A DNA stretch of 64,000 nt from contig MSED01000015.1 in NCBI GenBank assembly GCA_002099365.1, positions 310,001 to 374,000 of the forward strand, given 5' to 3'. The DNA comes from Phialophora verrucosa. Lineage: Eukaryota > Ascomycota > Eurotiomycetes > Chaetothyriales > Herpotrichiellaceae. Made by a program: the position numbers and the translations under genes. The notes beneath the pieces are model-generated. The model had not been told where the DNA came from, ran no database searches, and saw only the letters and a program-made list of their open reading frames with translations. The stretch's first letter is position 1. Each line of letters starts with the position of its first letter. Below, in pieces: positions 31,193 through 43,258 of the stretch.

Positions 31193-32312
31193 ATGCAATC
31201 GCAACGCCGACGGGTGTACTCTTTCTCATCCAACGAGACCATCCTTGAAGTCTACTCATCTTCACCTCCAAGCAGCACCGAACCGGCGGACCACGACACG
31301 AACGCCACATGGAAATTCTCGACCAGCGACTCGATCGTACTGTCGTGTGATGGAGCCAGCTTTGGCCGGAGCCATGGTTCGCAGGCGCGTTGTCGCGATA
31401 TCGTCAGATCGAGCGCCAATCTCAACGGGGCACAGGAAGATCCGTATGTGATGGAAGTGGAGGGTGACGAGGAAAGTGAGGCAGAGGAGTCAATCGACTG
31501 GGACGAAGGCTCGGAGGAAGGAGAGGAGCGACAGCAGCGCATCGCGTACCGGAAAGAACCCATGGGGCAATCCGCCTTCCCGCAGACGATGGGCTTTTGG
31601 TTCGACTCGTGGATTGCACAACTGGGTGCCAGGGCGGTGAATGTGAGTTCGCCATATCCTATCATTGATCCGCCCTGTACTGACATGGTATTAGGCCGAC
31701 TTGCAAGCCTTATGCGGGAGTATCCAGCTGTGGAGAGCGAGGACCGACATTCCGAGGGTACCGGCGCAGCAAGTGCAAGGACAGGAATGTCAGCAGGCTG
31801 AGCAACAAGTGCTTCTTCATTCGCCGCCTAGCTCCCCGACTGCGTATGGCCCCAACGCGCTCGGCAACAAAGATGAGTTACTCGCATCTCATTTGGGCTG
31901 GGATAGGTTGCTGCGCCAGATGAGGGTCGTGGCCAGAGACATGCACCAGACACGGAAGCGCAGGGAGGAATGTAGGAACATGGTCGCAGGATGGTGCGAG
32001 AGGAGTGTGGGACAACGGGCGAATGAGAGGGGAGCGTTCGTCGAGGAGCTCGAAGTTGGATATGAACTCGAGAGAGAAGTCGAGGGAGCAAAATGGAGCG
32101 TCAAGTTGGGGTACCGCAGGAATGATGCAGTCGTCGAAGACATGGGCTCGGAATTGGATGAAGACCGTGGAGGTGTCGTTGCGGGTACCGAGAAGGATGG
32201 CACTGCTGATGAAGTTGGCGAAGAACGAGCTGTTAAGGATCAAGGGTGTCCTACTACGATGGGGAAGAGTAGTGGTGCTGACGACGAGATGGTGGGTATG
32301 TCAAATCCTTGA
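31193..32312 (+). CDS. unrecognised acidic protein, two exons
   Basis: I do not recognise the family. The model is exon 1 31193-31642, intron 31643-31694 (GTGAGT donor, CTGAC branch site, TAG acceptor) and exon 2 31695-32312, giving 355 aa from MQSQRRRVYSFSSNETILEV. The first third is Ser-rich. An acidic block follows (EVEGDEESEAEESIDWDEGS), then a tryptophan-containing segment (MGFWFDSWIAQLGARAVN). Exon 2 has a basic, probably helical region (RDMHQTRKRREECRNMVAGW) and an acidic tail. There is no signal peptide or membrane segment. The stop is only 40 bp from the stop of the convergent HIS6 gene. A GTATGT near the stop leaves open a further downstream exon. Confidence 0.6.
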
Positions 32313-32352
32313 CCGGGACGGTATTTTGCGTGGACGCTGAGCTTGAACGATT

Positions 32353-33271
32353 TCATTGGGCGTTGGCCGCATTCCAGGCAACACAATCTTCAAATTTTGC
32401 CCCAGTTCCGCCAAAGACATCCAGAGCGCTACCGATGGTCAGGTCGACCTTTCCATTGCTGCATTGCCTTACGCGGTCGAGGTCTTCCACTGTGCGAGCA
32501 CCGCCAGCATAGGTGACCGGTATACTGCACCATTCGGCCAGCTTGGTGACAAGTTCGGTATCAATGCCTTGTTGGAGGCCTTCATTGTCGGCAGCATGAA
32601 TTAGAAATTCCGAGCAATAGGGTTCAAACATTTCGATATTTTCTGTTTCTCGCGTCAGCACAGGAATGCGAGCAAGGCGGTGCGATCTACCTTTCGTGAT
32701 CTCCAGTTCGGTAATAGTCTGCCACTTGTTCATCGCTACATACCACGTATTTCCTTTCCTCCGACAGCTCAGGTCGATCACTAGTTTGTCTGTGTCGTCC
32801 CCTAGCGACGAAAGGACGGATTTTAATCGATCTAGGGAAAAGCGACCGTTGGGGAACAGAAAGGAAGTGATGATGACCTACCGTGCGGTACACCTTAGAT
32901 ACATGCATTCAAATCTGGGCCTTATGCAACAGAGACGGATTCTGATGATGGACTTAGGGCAGGGAGCTTACTTTCTCAGCGCCGGCTTCGATCCACTTCT
33001 TTGCATTGGTATCAGTGATTCCACCACCGACTTGGAGGTGTCCTGGCCAGACAGCTAGAGCCTCTCGCGCAGCATCCTCGTTCCCCGGCCCTAGCATGAT
33101 GACGTGCGCTCCCAGCAGGTTCGCATCACGATAGAGCCTTGAGAAGTATGCTGCCGGGTGTTTCGAGATATGGTTCGTCTTGAGCTCGGACTCTTCAGTG
33201 CTAAGTGTGCCGCCGACGATCTGCTTGACCTGGCCAGCGTGCAGGTCGATACAGGGTCGGAAGCGAGTCAT
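32353..33271 (-). CDS. HIS6: HIS6, phosphoribosylformimino-AICAR ribotide isomerase
   Basis: Fourth step of histidine biosynthesis: ProFAR to PRFAR isomerisation by a (beta/alpha)8 barrel enzyme in the cytosol. Minus-strand exons are 33271-32972, 32877-32691 and 32642-32353, giving 258 aa (yeast His6 is 261). Exon 1 reads MTRFRPCIDLHAGQVKQIVG and ends GGGITDTNAKKWIEAGAEK. Exon 2 reads VIITSFLFPNGRFSLDRLKS and VIDLSCRRKGNTWYVAMNKW. Exon 3 contains MFEPYCSEFLIHAADNEGLQ, PVTYAGGARTVEDLDRV and the second phosphate-binding motif DLTIGSALDVFGG. The catalytic aspartates are in CIDLHAG and in the FLIHAADNEG segment. Introns of 94 and 48 nt use GTAAGC and GTAGAT donors. Shares a 332-bp divergent promoter with FAF1. 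Confidence 0.93.
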
Positions 33272-33603
33272 TGTGGTTGTTGATTCCACAAGCTTTTGTA
33301 TATGGGAACTAGAGAGCCTGCGAGCCTGGAATCTTGGTGAAACGTGGAGGCGGAGGGAGAGTGGATGGAATTGAAAACGCCGACGAGAAATTACTACGTC
33401 GCAAGGCTGAAGTGGGAAGATTTCATGACTAAGCAAGGCTGTGGATGTGGAGGAAATCGTCGCATTTCTTGCAATTTTAATTCTCCTCGCGACAAGCACA
33501 CAGCAGACATTTCCACTACGTTGTAAGTCTCCAGCTGCGCTGGGGGACATGCGTAGCGATTACAGCGGCAGTTACAACGATCACAACGGATTTCGTCTCA
33601 ACA
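33272..33603. promoter_or_regulatory. shared divergent promoter of HIS6 and FAF1
   Basis: 332 bp between two start codons transcribed away from each other, so both core promoters must fit here. I see no GCN4-type TGACTCA site; tcatgacta near 33423 is the nearest variant. Confidence 0.5.
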
Positions 33604-34540
33604 ATGCTCGCAAAACGTAAGCGCCAGACTGCGACCGCCTCTCGACGAATTGTGCGCATTGACGATGGGACGTCGACTGTGGAAACCGTTTCAGCCTCCG
33701 AACATGAGGTCTTTCGAAGACATTTCGAGTCCATATTCGAGCCCTTGCCCGAAATTCAGAACGGGACAAGTCCTTCTCCTTCTCTGGACGACGCCGACGA
33801 AGAGGGTGAATGTTCAAATGAAGATTCGGAATGGGGAGGTCTTTCAGAGTCAGAGACGGGGCCGGAGCAGGAAAATGCTACAATCCAGATTGTGGAACAC
33901 GGAGCACAAATCGAGGCGACGGAAGTTAATGAGTTACAGAGGAAGCAACACAAGGCATTCATGGTGAGTGCTGCATGGCTCAGGATCGAGCACTCGGGCT
34001 GCTTGACGTTGAAGCTGATGCTGTGAATAGAGTTCGCGGCCTCCAAAAGAGGTCGAGCGTGTGGTGACGAAACAGTCCGCTCAGGATGCCTCTGAAGAAG
34101 ACAGTTCGGAAGCCCTCAATCTGAAACATGATCTGGATCTGCAGCGGCTGCTGAAAGAATCTCACTTGCTCGAACAGGCAAAGGCATCTTCCACACTCGG
34201 GAGCCATCGGCATAAAGCGGTTGACATGCGGATGCAGTCCCTGGGATCGAAAGGGTCCATGTTTCACCAGGAAAAAATGCCGCTGTCGCATAGAAGGGGG
34301 ATCCTTGCAAAATCGGCGGCGCGGGAGGCAAGCCGGCGAAAGGAGGCTTCAGAAAATGGCATCATCCTGGAGAAGGCGATGGGCAAGTCCAGAACAAAAG
34401 AATTTCGGAGGGAGCGTGCGGTCGACGTCCCTGCGGTCGGCAAGTTTCGGGGAGGCACCTTGAGGCTTAGCAAGAGAGATGTTCTCGACATTCAAGGTCC
34501 AGGTCGCTCTAGGTCTCATGGGAAACCACGCCGACCATAG
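33604..34540 (+). CDS. FAF1: FAF1-like 40S ribosomal subunit assembly factor
   Basis: Nucleolar protein needed for early pre-18S rRNA processing (yeast Faf1; human FSAF1/C1orf131). Exons 33604-33963 and 34031-34540 with a 67-nt intron (GTGAGT donor, TAG acceptor), giving 289 aa. The N-terminal half is acidic and disordered. The conserved part is the C-terminal half: LDLQRLLKESHLLEQAK, then SLGSKGSMFHQEKMPLSHRR, AAREASRRKEASENGIILEK and VGKFRGGTLRLSKRDVLDIQ, the family signature. The basic C-terminus (RSRSHGKPRRP) could bind RNA. Divergent from HIS6. Confidence 0.87.
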
Positions 34541-37500
34541 TCAAGAACCGGTCTATGAATCTGCGGTATGATGCAACGAGGTATATGCTTCGCCATGATT
34601 TCAGTCTCTCACAGGCGGCAAAGTTACTTGTTCTAACCACCACCGTTACTCCATCTGGACTCTCCCCAGCAGGAAAGCGCGTCTCATGTTCGACCAGGAT
34701 ACTCTGTATTCACAGTGCTAACGTCACTGCATACTTGGTCGTCCGGAAGAGCTTTTTCCTAAAGCTCTGTGATTATTGGAGCGAGGGAGGACATTTGTCA
34801 TGGTCTCCTCGTGGAAGGAAGCTTCCCTAGTGACAACAGCCAGGTCTGAAACACGCTGCTCTCTTCGAGTCTCTGCTCGTCTCTGCTCTCCTCGGTTCGG
34901 GTCCAGCATGCCGTTCACGGGTCACACCACTGCTTCAGCCTTGGCTTGAGAGCAGGGAAGCTGGAGGCGGTGATCATGCCCGACTCGCCAGTTCGAGCAA
35001 GCGAGGCTACCCCATATCAACTGTTTCACAGTGCCCTGGAGTCGGCCTCATCCGTGGCGCCAGCCCTGCACTGCATTCGGGAATAGTAAGCTGTGATGAA
35101 GTATTCTCCGGTGCCTGTTTGAATGCTTCGGGCTCTCTGCGACTCGACCATGTCCTTGGACCTTCCTTAAAAGGAGGTGGTCTCTTGTCGGAGATTTGCC
35201 AGGGTTGACCATGTTCGGCACGATTACGCCACTTGACCGTTGGCATAAGGACAACCGACAAGGCTTGTATGTTTCAGGACGCGGAGAGCCATGCCAGATC
35301 GATGGAAGTGCACACAGCACCGCAGCATCTGCAAGTCTGCGAAGTACTGTTGACCACGTACGTCGTATCCCTTCCCAGTCCTTTGCATTGATGGAGCCCC
35401 AACATCGGAGGCTGAAAGGATTGCAGAAGGGAGTGGCCAAGCCAATCTAGTGTACGAAGTATCTTGCGTGGATGATGTGCATACCGAACCTCGGGTGACG
35501 GACGATCCAATCAGTCGACTCACGGAGAAAATCATCTCGAGGAAGACAGTGACTTGGAGCTTGCTCAGTCGAGGTCACAGCGCAGTGGCCAATGTGGCAA
35601 CAGGGTAGCGAACAACCTGAAACGTAGCGCCATCTGCAAGCCCAACCGCAGGGGATGGCGCGTGCGTCCAGATTCTGGAGATGCCACCAAGATCCTCCTC
35701 TGCGGACGAAGCTTGTCTGCTCGTACTCGACTCGCTACAGTAAAATTCTGCGGCCAGCATCTCGACCCTGACCTGCTGAAACTGTTGGCTCGCAGCACTC
35801 GAGCGCGCCAGTCTCAGGTTCCTCGCCGCCTGAGCCCGCGCCAACTGGAATAGGGGAGCCAGAAGCTGCTCCGCATGTACCCAGCCAGCGCTGGGTGAAA
35901 GGTAGTTGGAAGGATTGTGGAGTGGAGTGTGACTACAAGACAGAAGTAATTGGTGTTGGTGATGGAGCTTGCGGCGCGTCGCCTTCTCCGTCACGTGTGC
36001 TGTACTGCGATTTGCTTGGGGCTTTCAAAGCTGTCAACTTGGACTCGGCACGAACACACCAATCGCACGGCAAGGATGAGCTGCTTTTCTACATTCTCCC
36101 CTTTTTATGTGGACATCACCATCACTTTCGCGGACTTCAGGGTGGCTGAAGGAGATTTTCGATTCCTCGAGCTCCCTTCCCCTCCCACCGATTTCACATA
36201 CGTACCTGAACATCGCGTCCCTGTAGTATGATCGCTTGCAGCAGCAGCAATATGGGAAGCTGCACCTGCACGAATCCTGATTCAGCCAATGCGCGCAAAC
36301 AATTACGCTTATGCATCAGTGGGTCTGATCTGTTCGGAGATATTTTCGTTATTGGTCGGTCATCAGCCCAGAGAAAAGGGGTGACCAAGGAAGAAATCAA
36401 GACCTGCAGACTGGCACCGGCTCTTGTGCTGCATTTGCACCTGTGGGGACCGAGTGTGAGGAGTCTTTCATCCCAGCGTCAACATGACAAGAGCTGGCAC
36501 CAGGTCAGCGATCCCACGCTCTCGAGTGCTGCGGATAACTGATGTCGGGCATCTCCTCAGCAATGCAGGTGCAGCTTTTCTTAGCCCGAAACACGCCTTA
36601 CTGTAGGTGTGGGCGTCTGTTTGAGATGTGTTTCTGAATCATCGAGCTGTTGGCCGAGTGGCTTTGGCGCCAGAGTGGGCCGGCAGCAACCCAAGACAGC
36701 CGCCAACGCGAGACTATTCGTCCAGCCGGTCCGCCGTTGTCAGCCACTCGTTTCATCAATCCACGAGTTTGTCTGCAGGTCGCATTCACGATTGCTTGCT
36801 TCCAGCGGCACGCTGACCATGGGTTGGCACTTTTCCTTGCATGCAGACCCCTCTGACCCCTCTATGACGGTCAAAATAGCAACCTCACCGTGCCTGTTGT
36901 TGGAAGGAGTGGCTTTCCTTGTCCACAGCGCGGGCGACAATGAAAGGATTCTGCAATGCTGTGCGGGCTTGCGCCTAACCCGGGCAAGAGTACCCGGGAA
37001 TTCATGGGCACGTTGTTGGCTGTGGAGCACATGGCGGTGATAGTCAACACTCGTACCTCCCACTATCGTAACTACCATGCCGGGTTTCCTTCCGCAGAGA
37101 CAAGCGAGATGGTATGCTCGCTATCACGAAATAGACCAGCAGAGGCAGTATTTGTCTCAGTAGTCGACGAGATCGAGCTGCAAGGACACTGAGAATCCCG
37201 GCTCTTGCTATTCCCGATGATAAACGGCACGAGATCTTGGGGGCGGCAGTGGCAGCAGCGCGAGGGATGCACATCGCAGAGTGCCGGCCAGATGCGACCA
37301 TCACCGGCGAGTCAACACTGGCAGGGAAGGTCAACAGAACCAGCAAGTGGATCTGGCGTACCTGTTCTAGCGCGACTTTCTTCAGAGTGGGACAGACGGA
37401 GGCTAAGAGTGGCGGCTAACCCCAATGTGAACCCGGACACTGCGAGTAGGGGAACGAGATAGCCAGGCACTGTGCAAGGACTCGAGGAGGCATGCCATCA

Positions 37501-38481
37501 GCATTTACAGTTCCGCCCGTGGCGGCAAGCCAGCTCCAATGCTTTTCGCCCTTCCTATGGAAACGCGACAAAGGACACATCGAGGCACCCCTCTCGGCAG
37601 AAGCTGGCTGGACTCGCGCATAATAGCATCAATTGGCCGTGGCAAGGGAGGGTAGGACCATAGACGACGTTATCCCTTTCTTCATGGCATTTTTGTGGAT
37701 AGTGCCTTGCCAGTGACCCATGCCCAAGATCTTCGTCCCGGGCGCCCCTAGAGGCTGACTGCCCACTGAGCAGTCGCACCCTAGCAGGTGCTAGCGGGGA
37801 AATGGGACTAGCTGGGTCTCTTAGTATTAGAACGCCCGCGCCCACAATTTGTGCCTGCGCTGTCAGTTCTCTCTCTTTGGCGTGCCTGTCTCTCGCTTTC
37901 CCGGTCTCACCCCCCCGACCGTCCCTGTGTCTACACCACTTCTTCCTCTTTTCCTCTTGCTACCTCTTCCACCTCTTCACCTCGACCTTTTTATCACTCC
38001 TCGATCTGTTTCACCTTGGTGTTGCTTCAGCATCCTGCGAGTTCTCCTTCCTTGAGAACCTTCACTTCCGTCCACGGCTTTGTACTGAGGACTTTTCGAG
38101 AGACTAGCTTCTCTCCTTACCCACTTTCGTTTCACCTGTGCTCGCTTCCCAGGTATTCGAGACAGGAGCTCTACTACGTCTGGACGTTTTGCGAAGCTGG
38201 CCTCTCGCACTGACTCCATTTACATCATCGACACATTCGCTATACACGTCAACATCGCCCAGCTGCTCTGTTGTTTTGGCACAAAATCGCCCACCTCGAA
38301 TCCTCCCCTCCGCAGCTGCTCTGTGGTGTGAACCTCGTAATTCAGCGACGGTGCCACAAGAATACTAGACTACCTTGCATGCACCGAGCATAACACTCGC
38401 CACAATTCGGTCAAGACAGCCAAGGACCTCCGCTTCGCCTCTTACCTTGTCGACTGTGTCGACATCCCCCCAACCGCAGCC
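34541..38481. other. 3.9-kb gene-free region upstream of STE12
   Basis: No frame here has recognisable content or credible splice structure. The last 650 bp (37.85-38.48 kb) are strongly pyrimidine-rich on the plus strand (ctctctctttgg, cttcttcctcttttcctc), as expected of the STE12 promoter and leader. The region may include a long 5' UTR, distal control sites or a non-coding RNA; none can be shown from sequence alone. A tRNA-like string near 36648 was examined and rejected. Confidence 0.5.
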
Positions 38482-40654
38482 ATGTTCCCGTCAAGTGGCG
38501 CGCCCATGGCCCAACCTCAAAAGCCAGAGACCTTTATGCTCTCGAACGAGGCTCAACAAAGCTTGCCGCAGGATGCGCAAGTCGCCCTACAACAAGTCGA
38601 CAACCTAAAATACTTCCTAATATCTGCGCCTGTGGACTGGAGCCCTGACTCTCTGATCCGAAGATTCCTCCTACCGACAGGCGAATATGTCTCGTGTGTG
38701 CTGTGGAACAACCTCTTTCACGTGTCCGGTACGGATATTGTGAGGTGTCTGTCATTCCGCTTCCAAGCGTTTGGCCGACCCGTCAAGAACCCGAAGAAGT
38801 TCGAGGAAGGCATTTTCTCCGATCTGCGCAACCTGAAATCTGGTACCGACGCATCGTTGGAAGAGCCCAAGAGTCCGTTCCTGGACTTTCTATACAAGAA
38901 CAACTGCATCCGAACACAGAAGAAGCAGAAGGTGTTCTATTGGTACAGCGTGCCTCATGACCGCTTGTTTCTCGATGCTCTAGAAAGGGATCTGAAGCGC
39001 GAGAAGATGGGGCAGGAGGCGACCACGAAAGCTGTCGCAGAGCCAGCTCTCTCGTTTGAGTTCGACTCATCTCAGTCGCTGTTCGAGCAGCTTACGAAGG
39101 CCCAACAAGCCAGTTCGTCTTCGTTTGCGACCGCCAATGCCAATGTGAACTACTCCCAGTCAACATCGCCTGTCCTTCGAGCAGCGGATTCAATGCCACC
39201 TCCGTCAATGGTGCCCACGCCGATGCCACGGTCACAGGAGCAGCCCATGCAACCCATGTACACGACAATGAGCATGCACCCGAGCCTACCGGCTCCGATT
39301 GCAACCGTCGGGATGTCGCGAGAGCAGGATTTCTCGCACATGGCCTTTGACCGCGCTCACATTCGACACGCTTCGATGCCTGCATACATGGAGTATTCCC
39401 CTGCTCCCTCTTTTGTGTCGTCGCATTTTGAGGACTACAGCACCCGCGGACTCTCATACGAGCCCATCACTCCTCCTCAACACGCTATGCATGGCGCAGA
39501 GCCCGCATATATTGCCAATGAGGACACGGGTCTCTACTCAGCTATCCCGGAAATGCAACATATGCCGGCATACAACCCAATGCAATCTATGCCACCATCA
39601 ACGCTTGGGGGACCGCTTCACGTAGCGCCACCCCGAGCGTTTCCCCCATCAAACGTCTACTCGGTGATTGAAGGGTCCCCAACTTACAAGGCAAGAAGGA
39701 GGCGCTCCTCGATCCCGTCATCCATCATGAACGCCGTTGCAGCCAACGCAGTCGCGCAAGTTACACATGGGGTGAAGGCGCACCTTCCTCAAAGGCCAAG
39801 TGATCTGCGGCGGTCTATGTCTAGCTCTGTTCTGCCGATCGCAGAAGGCGACGAGACTGGGGATCAGTCTCCTCCTGGCCTTGCCCACAGCTACGCCTCT
39901 TCATTGGTCAACCGTGATCATCTCCATGATTTCTCCAGGCGAAGCACACCTTTGCCGAGTCTTGAAGAGGATCCGTCGCAATCCCAACTGTCGGCTGGTA
40001 CTGAACCCATGCCTAGTTTTGGAGACGACATGCACTCAGGGTCATTGCACGCCAGCCCCGCGGTTCGGTTAGAAAGGCCAGGGCCGATCCGTCGAGCAAG
40101 AAGTGCAACGATGATGGAGCTCGGTGTTCCCTACAAGTCACACTCTTGTCCTATCCCGAGCTGCGGGCGCCTCTTCAAACGCCTTGAGCATCTCAAGCGG
40201 TATGTACGATGTCCTTTAATCTTGTTTGGCGCTTACTGACACCGCTGGGTTCCAGACATGTCCGCACACATACTCAGGAACGACCCTACGTCTGCCCCTA
40301 TTGCAACAAGGCCTTTTCACGATCTGACAACCTCGCTCAGTGAGTTTTTACCGGAGCACCACAGTGGACATTAAACTAACCGTCATCAGGCACCGCCGTA
40401 CGCATGAATCTCAACAGGATGGTCAGCCGGCGCCGGTGACCAGTGAAGAAGAAATGGAGAACGAGGAGAACGACTTTAGCTCCATCGATGAGCTGTCCTC
40501 TCCCGACGAAGTTACACGACCCACCAGCGTCCAGGGCATGTTGGCTATGAGCATGCCACCTCCGTCGACGCTTGTCATGCAACACCCGATGACATCTCAG
40601 CCAATGATGGCACCAAGCCACCTTGTTCAACCCTCGATGCTGCAAAACTTGTAG
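38482..40654 (+). CDS. STE12: Ste12-type transcription factor (STE homeodomain-like plus two C2H2 fingers)
   Basis: Terminal transcription factor of the Fus3/Kss1-type MAPK pathway, controlling mating, hyphal fusion and, in pathogens, invasive growth. Three exons, 38482-40199, 40256-40339 and 40390-40654, give 688 aa. The STE DNA-binding domain lies at about residues 35-175 (VDNLKYFLISAPVDWSPDSL, ISDIVRC-type block GTDIVRCLSFRFQAFGRPVK, KNNCIRTQKKQKVFYWYSVP). A long Pro/Met/Ser-rich middle follows. Two C2H2 fingers at about 556-605 (CPIPSCGRLFKRLEHLKR-H-VRTH and CPYCNKAFSRSDNLAQHRRTH) are typical of filamentous fungi and absent from yeast Ste12. Exon 2 is 84 nt and carries the end of finger 1 plus most of finger 2. 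Introns are 56 and 50 nt. Confidence 0.93.
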
Positions 40655-41333
40655 ATCTAAGACATGCATTTGACGAAAGCTGATGATGCATCCGCCACAA
40701 TACGAGCAGAATTTCCTGTTGCTTTTCTTGATACCCCTGGTTTTTTCGGGGAACATTGGCTGGGGGGATGGGTGACAGACTTGCATGATGAACCAGAGCT
40801 CAATGCGTCTGTTGGATTTACGGTCTTGGGAGCCTGAGCTGGTGAGCGCTTTGATGCTGCCCAACATTCTTGGATTGTTGCATTTTCGCTTGCCTGGAGC
40901 GCTAGAGCATTTCGCGGTCTGCTGGACCAACTGTACTGTACATATAGCCGCATTTCCTACTTATTTGTCTCATCAAAAGGGAGGCCCGAAACAATGCTTT
41001 CACAGATGTTCAATCCTGGATATTCCTCCCAATCTTCTATGTTCTGTTACTCGTCGATCCGATGCCCCTTGGATGGCCCTGGTCCAGAGTGCAACTGTCC
41101 TCGATCAGGGAATATTATGTTTCAACAGGTTCGCGGGTTAGCTTCTCAGTGCGCTTCTACGGCTCGTTAGCCATAGCGAAATCTACTTCGCATTGACCTA
41201 GATTGTTTCGTAATCTGAGGGGGGAGGAGGGCTTCTGGGACAATGGGCAAGCACGCAGTGAGAGCTCCAAGAAAGAAAGCGTAATATTCGTTAGGCCTCT
41301 GTGCCGTGCACCATACTCTACGATTAGGTCGGC
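40655..41333. other. convergent 3' intergenic region
   Basis: 679 bp between the STE12 stop and the convergent membrane-protein gene. No gene or repeat recognised. Confidence 0.5.
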
Positions 41334-42095
41334 TCATGTCCTCGCACTAGTACTACGTCTCCCTACGACGACTTGGCCTTCTTCGCTCTCGTCATCACTG
41401 TCGTCACGGAAGCCTTCCTCCAGATCTCGGCTTAGCCGGCGATTAGAATCGACTGCGAGACCTCTGTTTCCTTGGCCACTGACAGTCCTCGTTGCAGCAT
41501 TCATATTCGAGACCTGTCTCTCCAATCCGTTCCGCCTTTGATTTCGCTCTTGGACGTCGAAGCCCACCATCGCTTCGCCGGACTCCTCGTCGAACAGAGC
41601 CCCGTCGTCAACGCTCACGACACTATTCGTGCGTCCTCGGCCGGGAAAGAAGCGATCGCGAAAGGCCCATGTCGAGGGTAAAAAGAGGCGGAGGAAGAGT
41701 GTAGAAAGCCTGTCACGTAGAGAGGACGGTTGTAATGAGGTCGGGAGGTGGGAGGACAGCGATGAAGCCGTCTGTAGGGGCAGATATTGGGCGTAACGCG
41801 CACGGTGACGGCGGTAGAGTGGGATGAGGGCGTGGAAGAGGACGAGGTAGAGGGTCAATGCGAGGAAGAGTGGGAGGAGGATTGTCTTGACTATGTGTCA
41901 GTCAAGTTCACTTTTGTTTTCTCCCGGTTCAGTCCGTACCCTCGTGAATGTCGCGAATCCTCCAGCCATGTTGGCGGCGCCTTCCGTGCTGCCAGTCGAG
42001 GTCGTGGTCGTACTGACTGGAGCAGACGGCGTCTCTCCCCTTCCCGATGTGATGGTGCTAGGCAGCGAGCGCCTGAGAAAGGACACGAAAGTCAT
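41334..42095 (-). CDS. small single-pass membrane protein, function unknown
   Basis: I do not recognise a named family. A hydrophobic segment TILLPLFLALTLYLVLFHAL followed by basic IPLYRRHRARYAQYL indicates one transmembrane helix with a cytosolic C-terminal domain. The tail is Arg/Ser-rich, then acidic (DLEEGFRDDSDDESEEGQ). Exon 2 is secure back to about 41885. Exon 1 (42095-41940, MTFVSFLRRSLPSTITSG) joins in frame if the intron 41886-41939 uses an AAG acceptor. The more usual TAG five bases upstream would shift the frame, so the junction, or the start (a later Met in AANMAGGF is possible), is uncertain. The model gives 235 aa. Confidence 0.55.
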
Positions 42096-43254
42096 TGTTA
42101 CGCCGCCATAACGGGCGGCGTGGAAGGTGATGGGCGGGAATTCTTGGTAATATATATTATGAAGGAGCTGAAGGGATCAAATCTCAATGCCGGGCAGGTA
42201 AGATTAGAGGCGCTAAAACAGGCAGGTTCTGGGTCGAGGGGAGAGTGTCCAGACCGAGGTGGGAGGGGGTGTCTTTCAATAGTGGAAGGGACAGCTGCGC
42301 CCGCAGAGCCACCCGCAGTGCTGTGTACCGTGATGCCCGAATTGCGACTGGGCAGTCAGAAGCGTGAGTAACAGCTCAGAATCGGAATAGCTTCGTAGAG
42401 TGGTCCGTTCATAAGGAACGCATAACGTTCTCAGATGGAGCTTCGTCTGCAGATGCGACCTCTGTTCGCCTGGGTTGAGATTGGGTTTAGCTCTGGATGG
42501 CAGAGGCAGGGCCCATGCTTTTAGTGGGCGCTGATCCCATCTTTCGAGGGCCCGTGTAGGGGATCGTTTAACTGCAATCATTGGTGCAGGGAGACCAGCC
42601 GCTTAAGCACTGGGGTTTGCGCAAATGGCCGCATGCCTAAAAGCATGTCTGATTGAGCCCCTGGCGGGAAGCATCCACCCACCCAACGGCCAACCGCAAC
42701 TGCAAGGACACCCGATCATTTGCTGGGCGGCTTCCATCACCAGACCACCACCTGCACCTCCGCCGTCACGGCTTTTCCAACCAAACCACCGCCAAAGTGA
42801 ACGGCGTCTTGTGCCTTGGTTCCGTCGTTTGTCGAATGCGAGCATTCCTCTGTTCCTTTGTTAACTTTGTCGTCTCTGGCTCTCGCTGACGTGCGCGGCC
42901 ATTCAACCTGCTTTTGTTCTCGGACCCCCGTCCACTGTTTACCGCTTTGCCCAGCTGAGGCATCAGCTCGCCTTCTTTGTCCGATCCTGCGAGCGAGCGT
43001 CTCCCGAAACCACGTGCATATCGCACGGAAAATCTGTCGAGTTGTCGAAGACCGCTGTCCCGGTGTCAGAAAGCGCAGTTACGATGCAAGGATAAACAAC
43101 ATCCCGCAATCGAAGCCGAGAACGTCACAGAACCAGGAATATCTGTAACGAGGGGAGGAGGGAAAGTCTCAAACAGGTGGACATCCCCCTTCCGGGGCAA
43201 AACCAACCGCACAATTGTACACATGCGTTCTGTTCCCTCACCCGCGCCTCATCG
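42096..43254. other. intergenic and formin leader
   Basis: About 1.16 kb between two divergent genes. No other gene is recognised. The last 32 bases contain the upstream ORF listed separately. Confidence 0.5.
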
Positions 43255-43258
43255 ATGA
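43223..43258 (+). promoter_or_regulatory. upstream ORF whose stop overlaps the formin start codon
   Basis: An 11-codon frame (MRSVPSPAPHR) starts at ATG 43223 and ends in TGA at 43256-43258, overlapping the main ATG at 43255-43257 (sequence ATGATG). Terminating ribosomes would sit on the main start, an arrangement compatible with leaky scanning or termination-reinitiation control. It matters only if the transcript starts upstream of 43223. Confidence 0.5.

Noticed and set aside
36641..36750. tRNA-like string (ttggccgagtggctttggcgc) resembling the D arm of a Leu or Ser tRNA
   Set aside because: No matching anticodon stem, no GTTCGA T-loop and no 3' acceptor strand that pairs with the 5' side.
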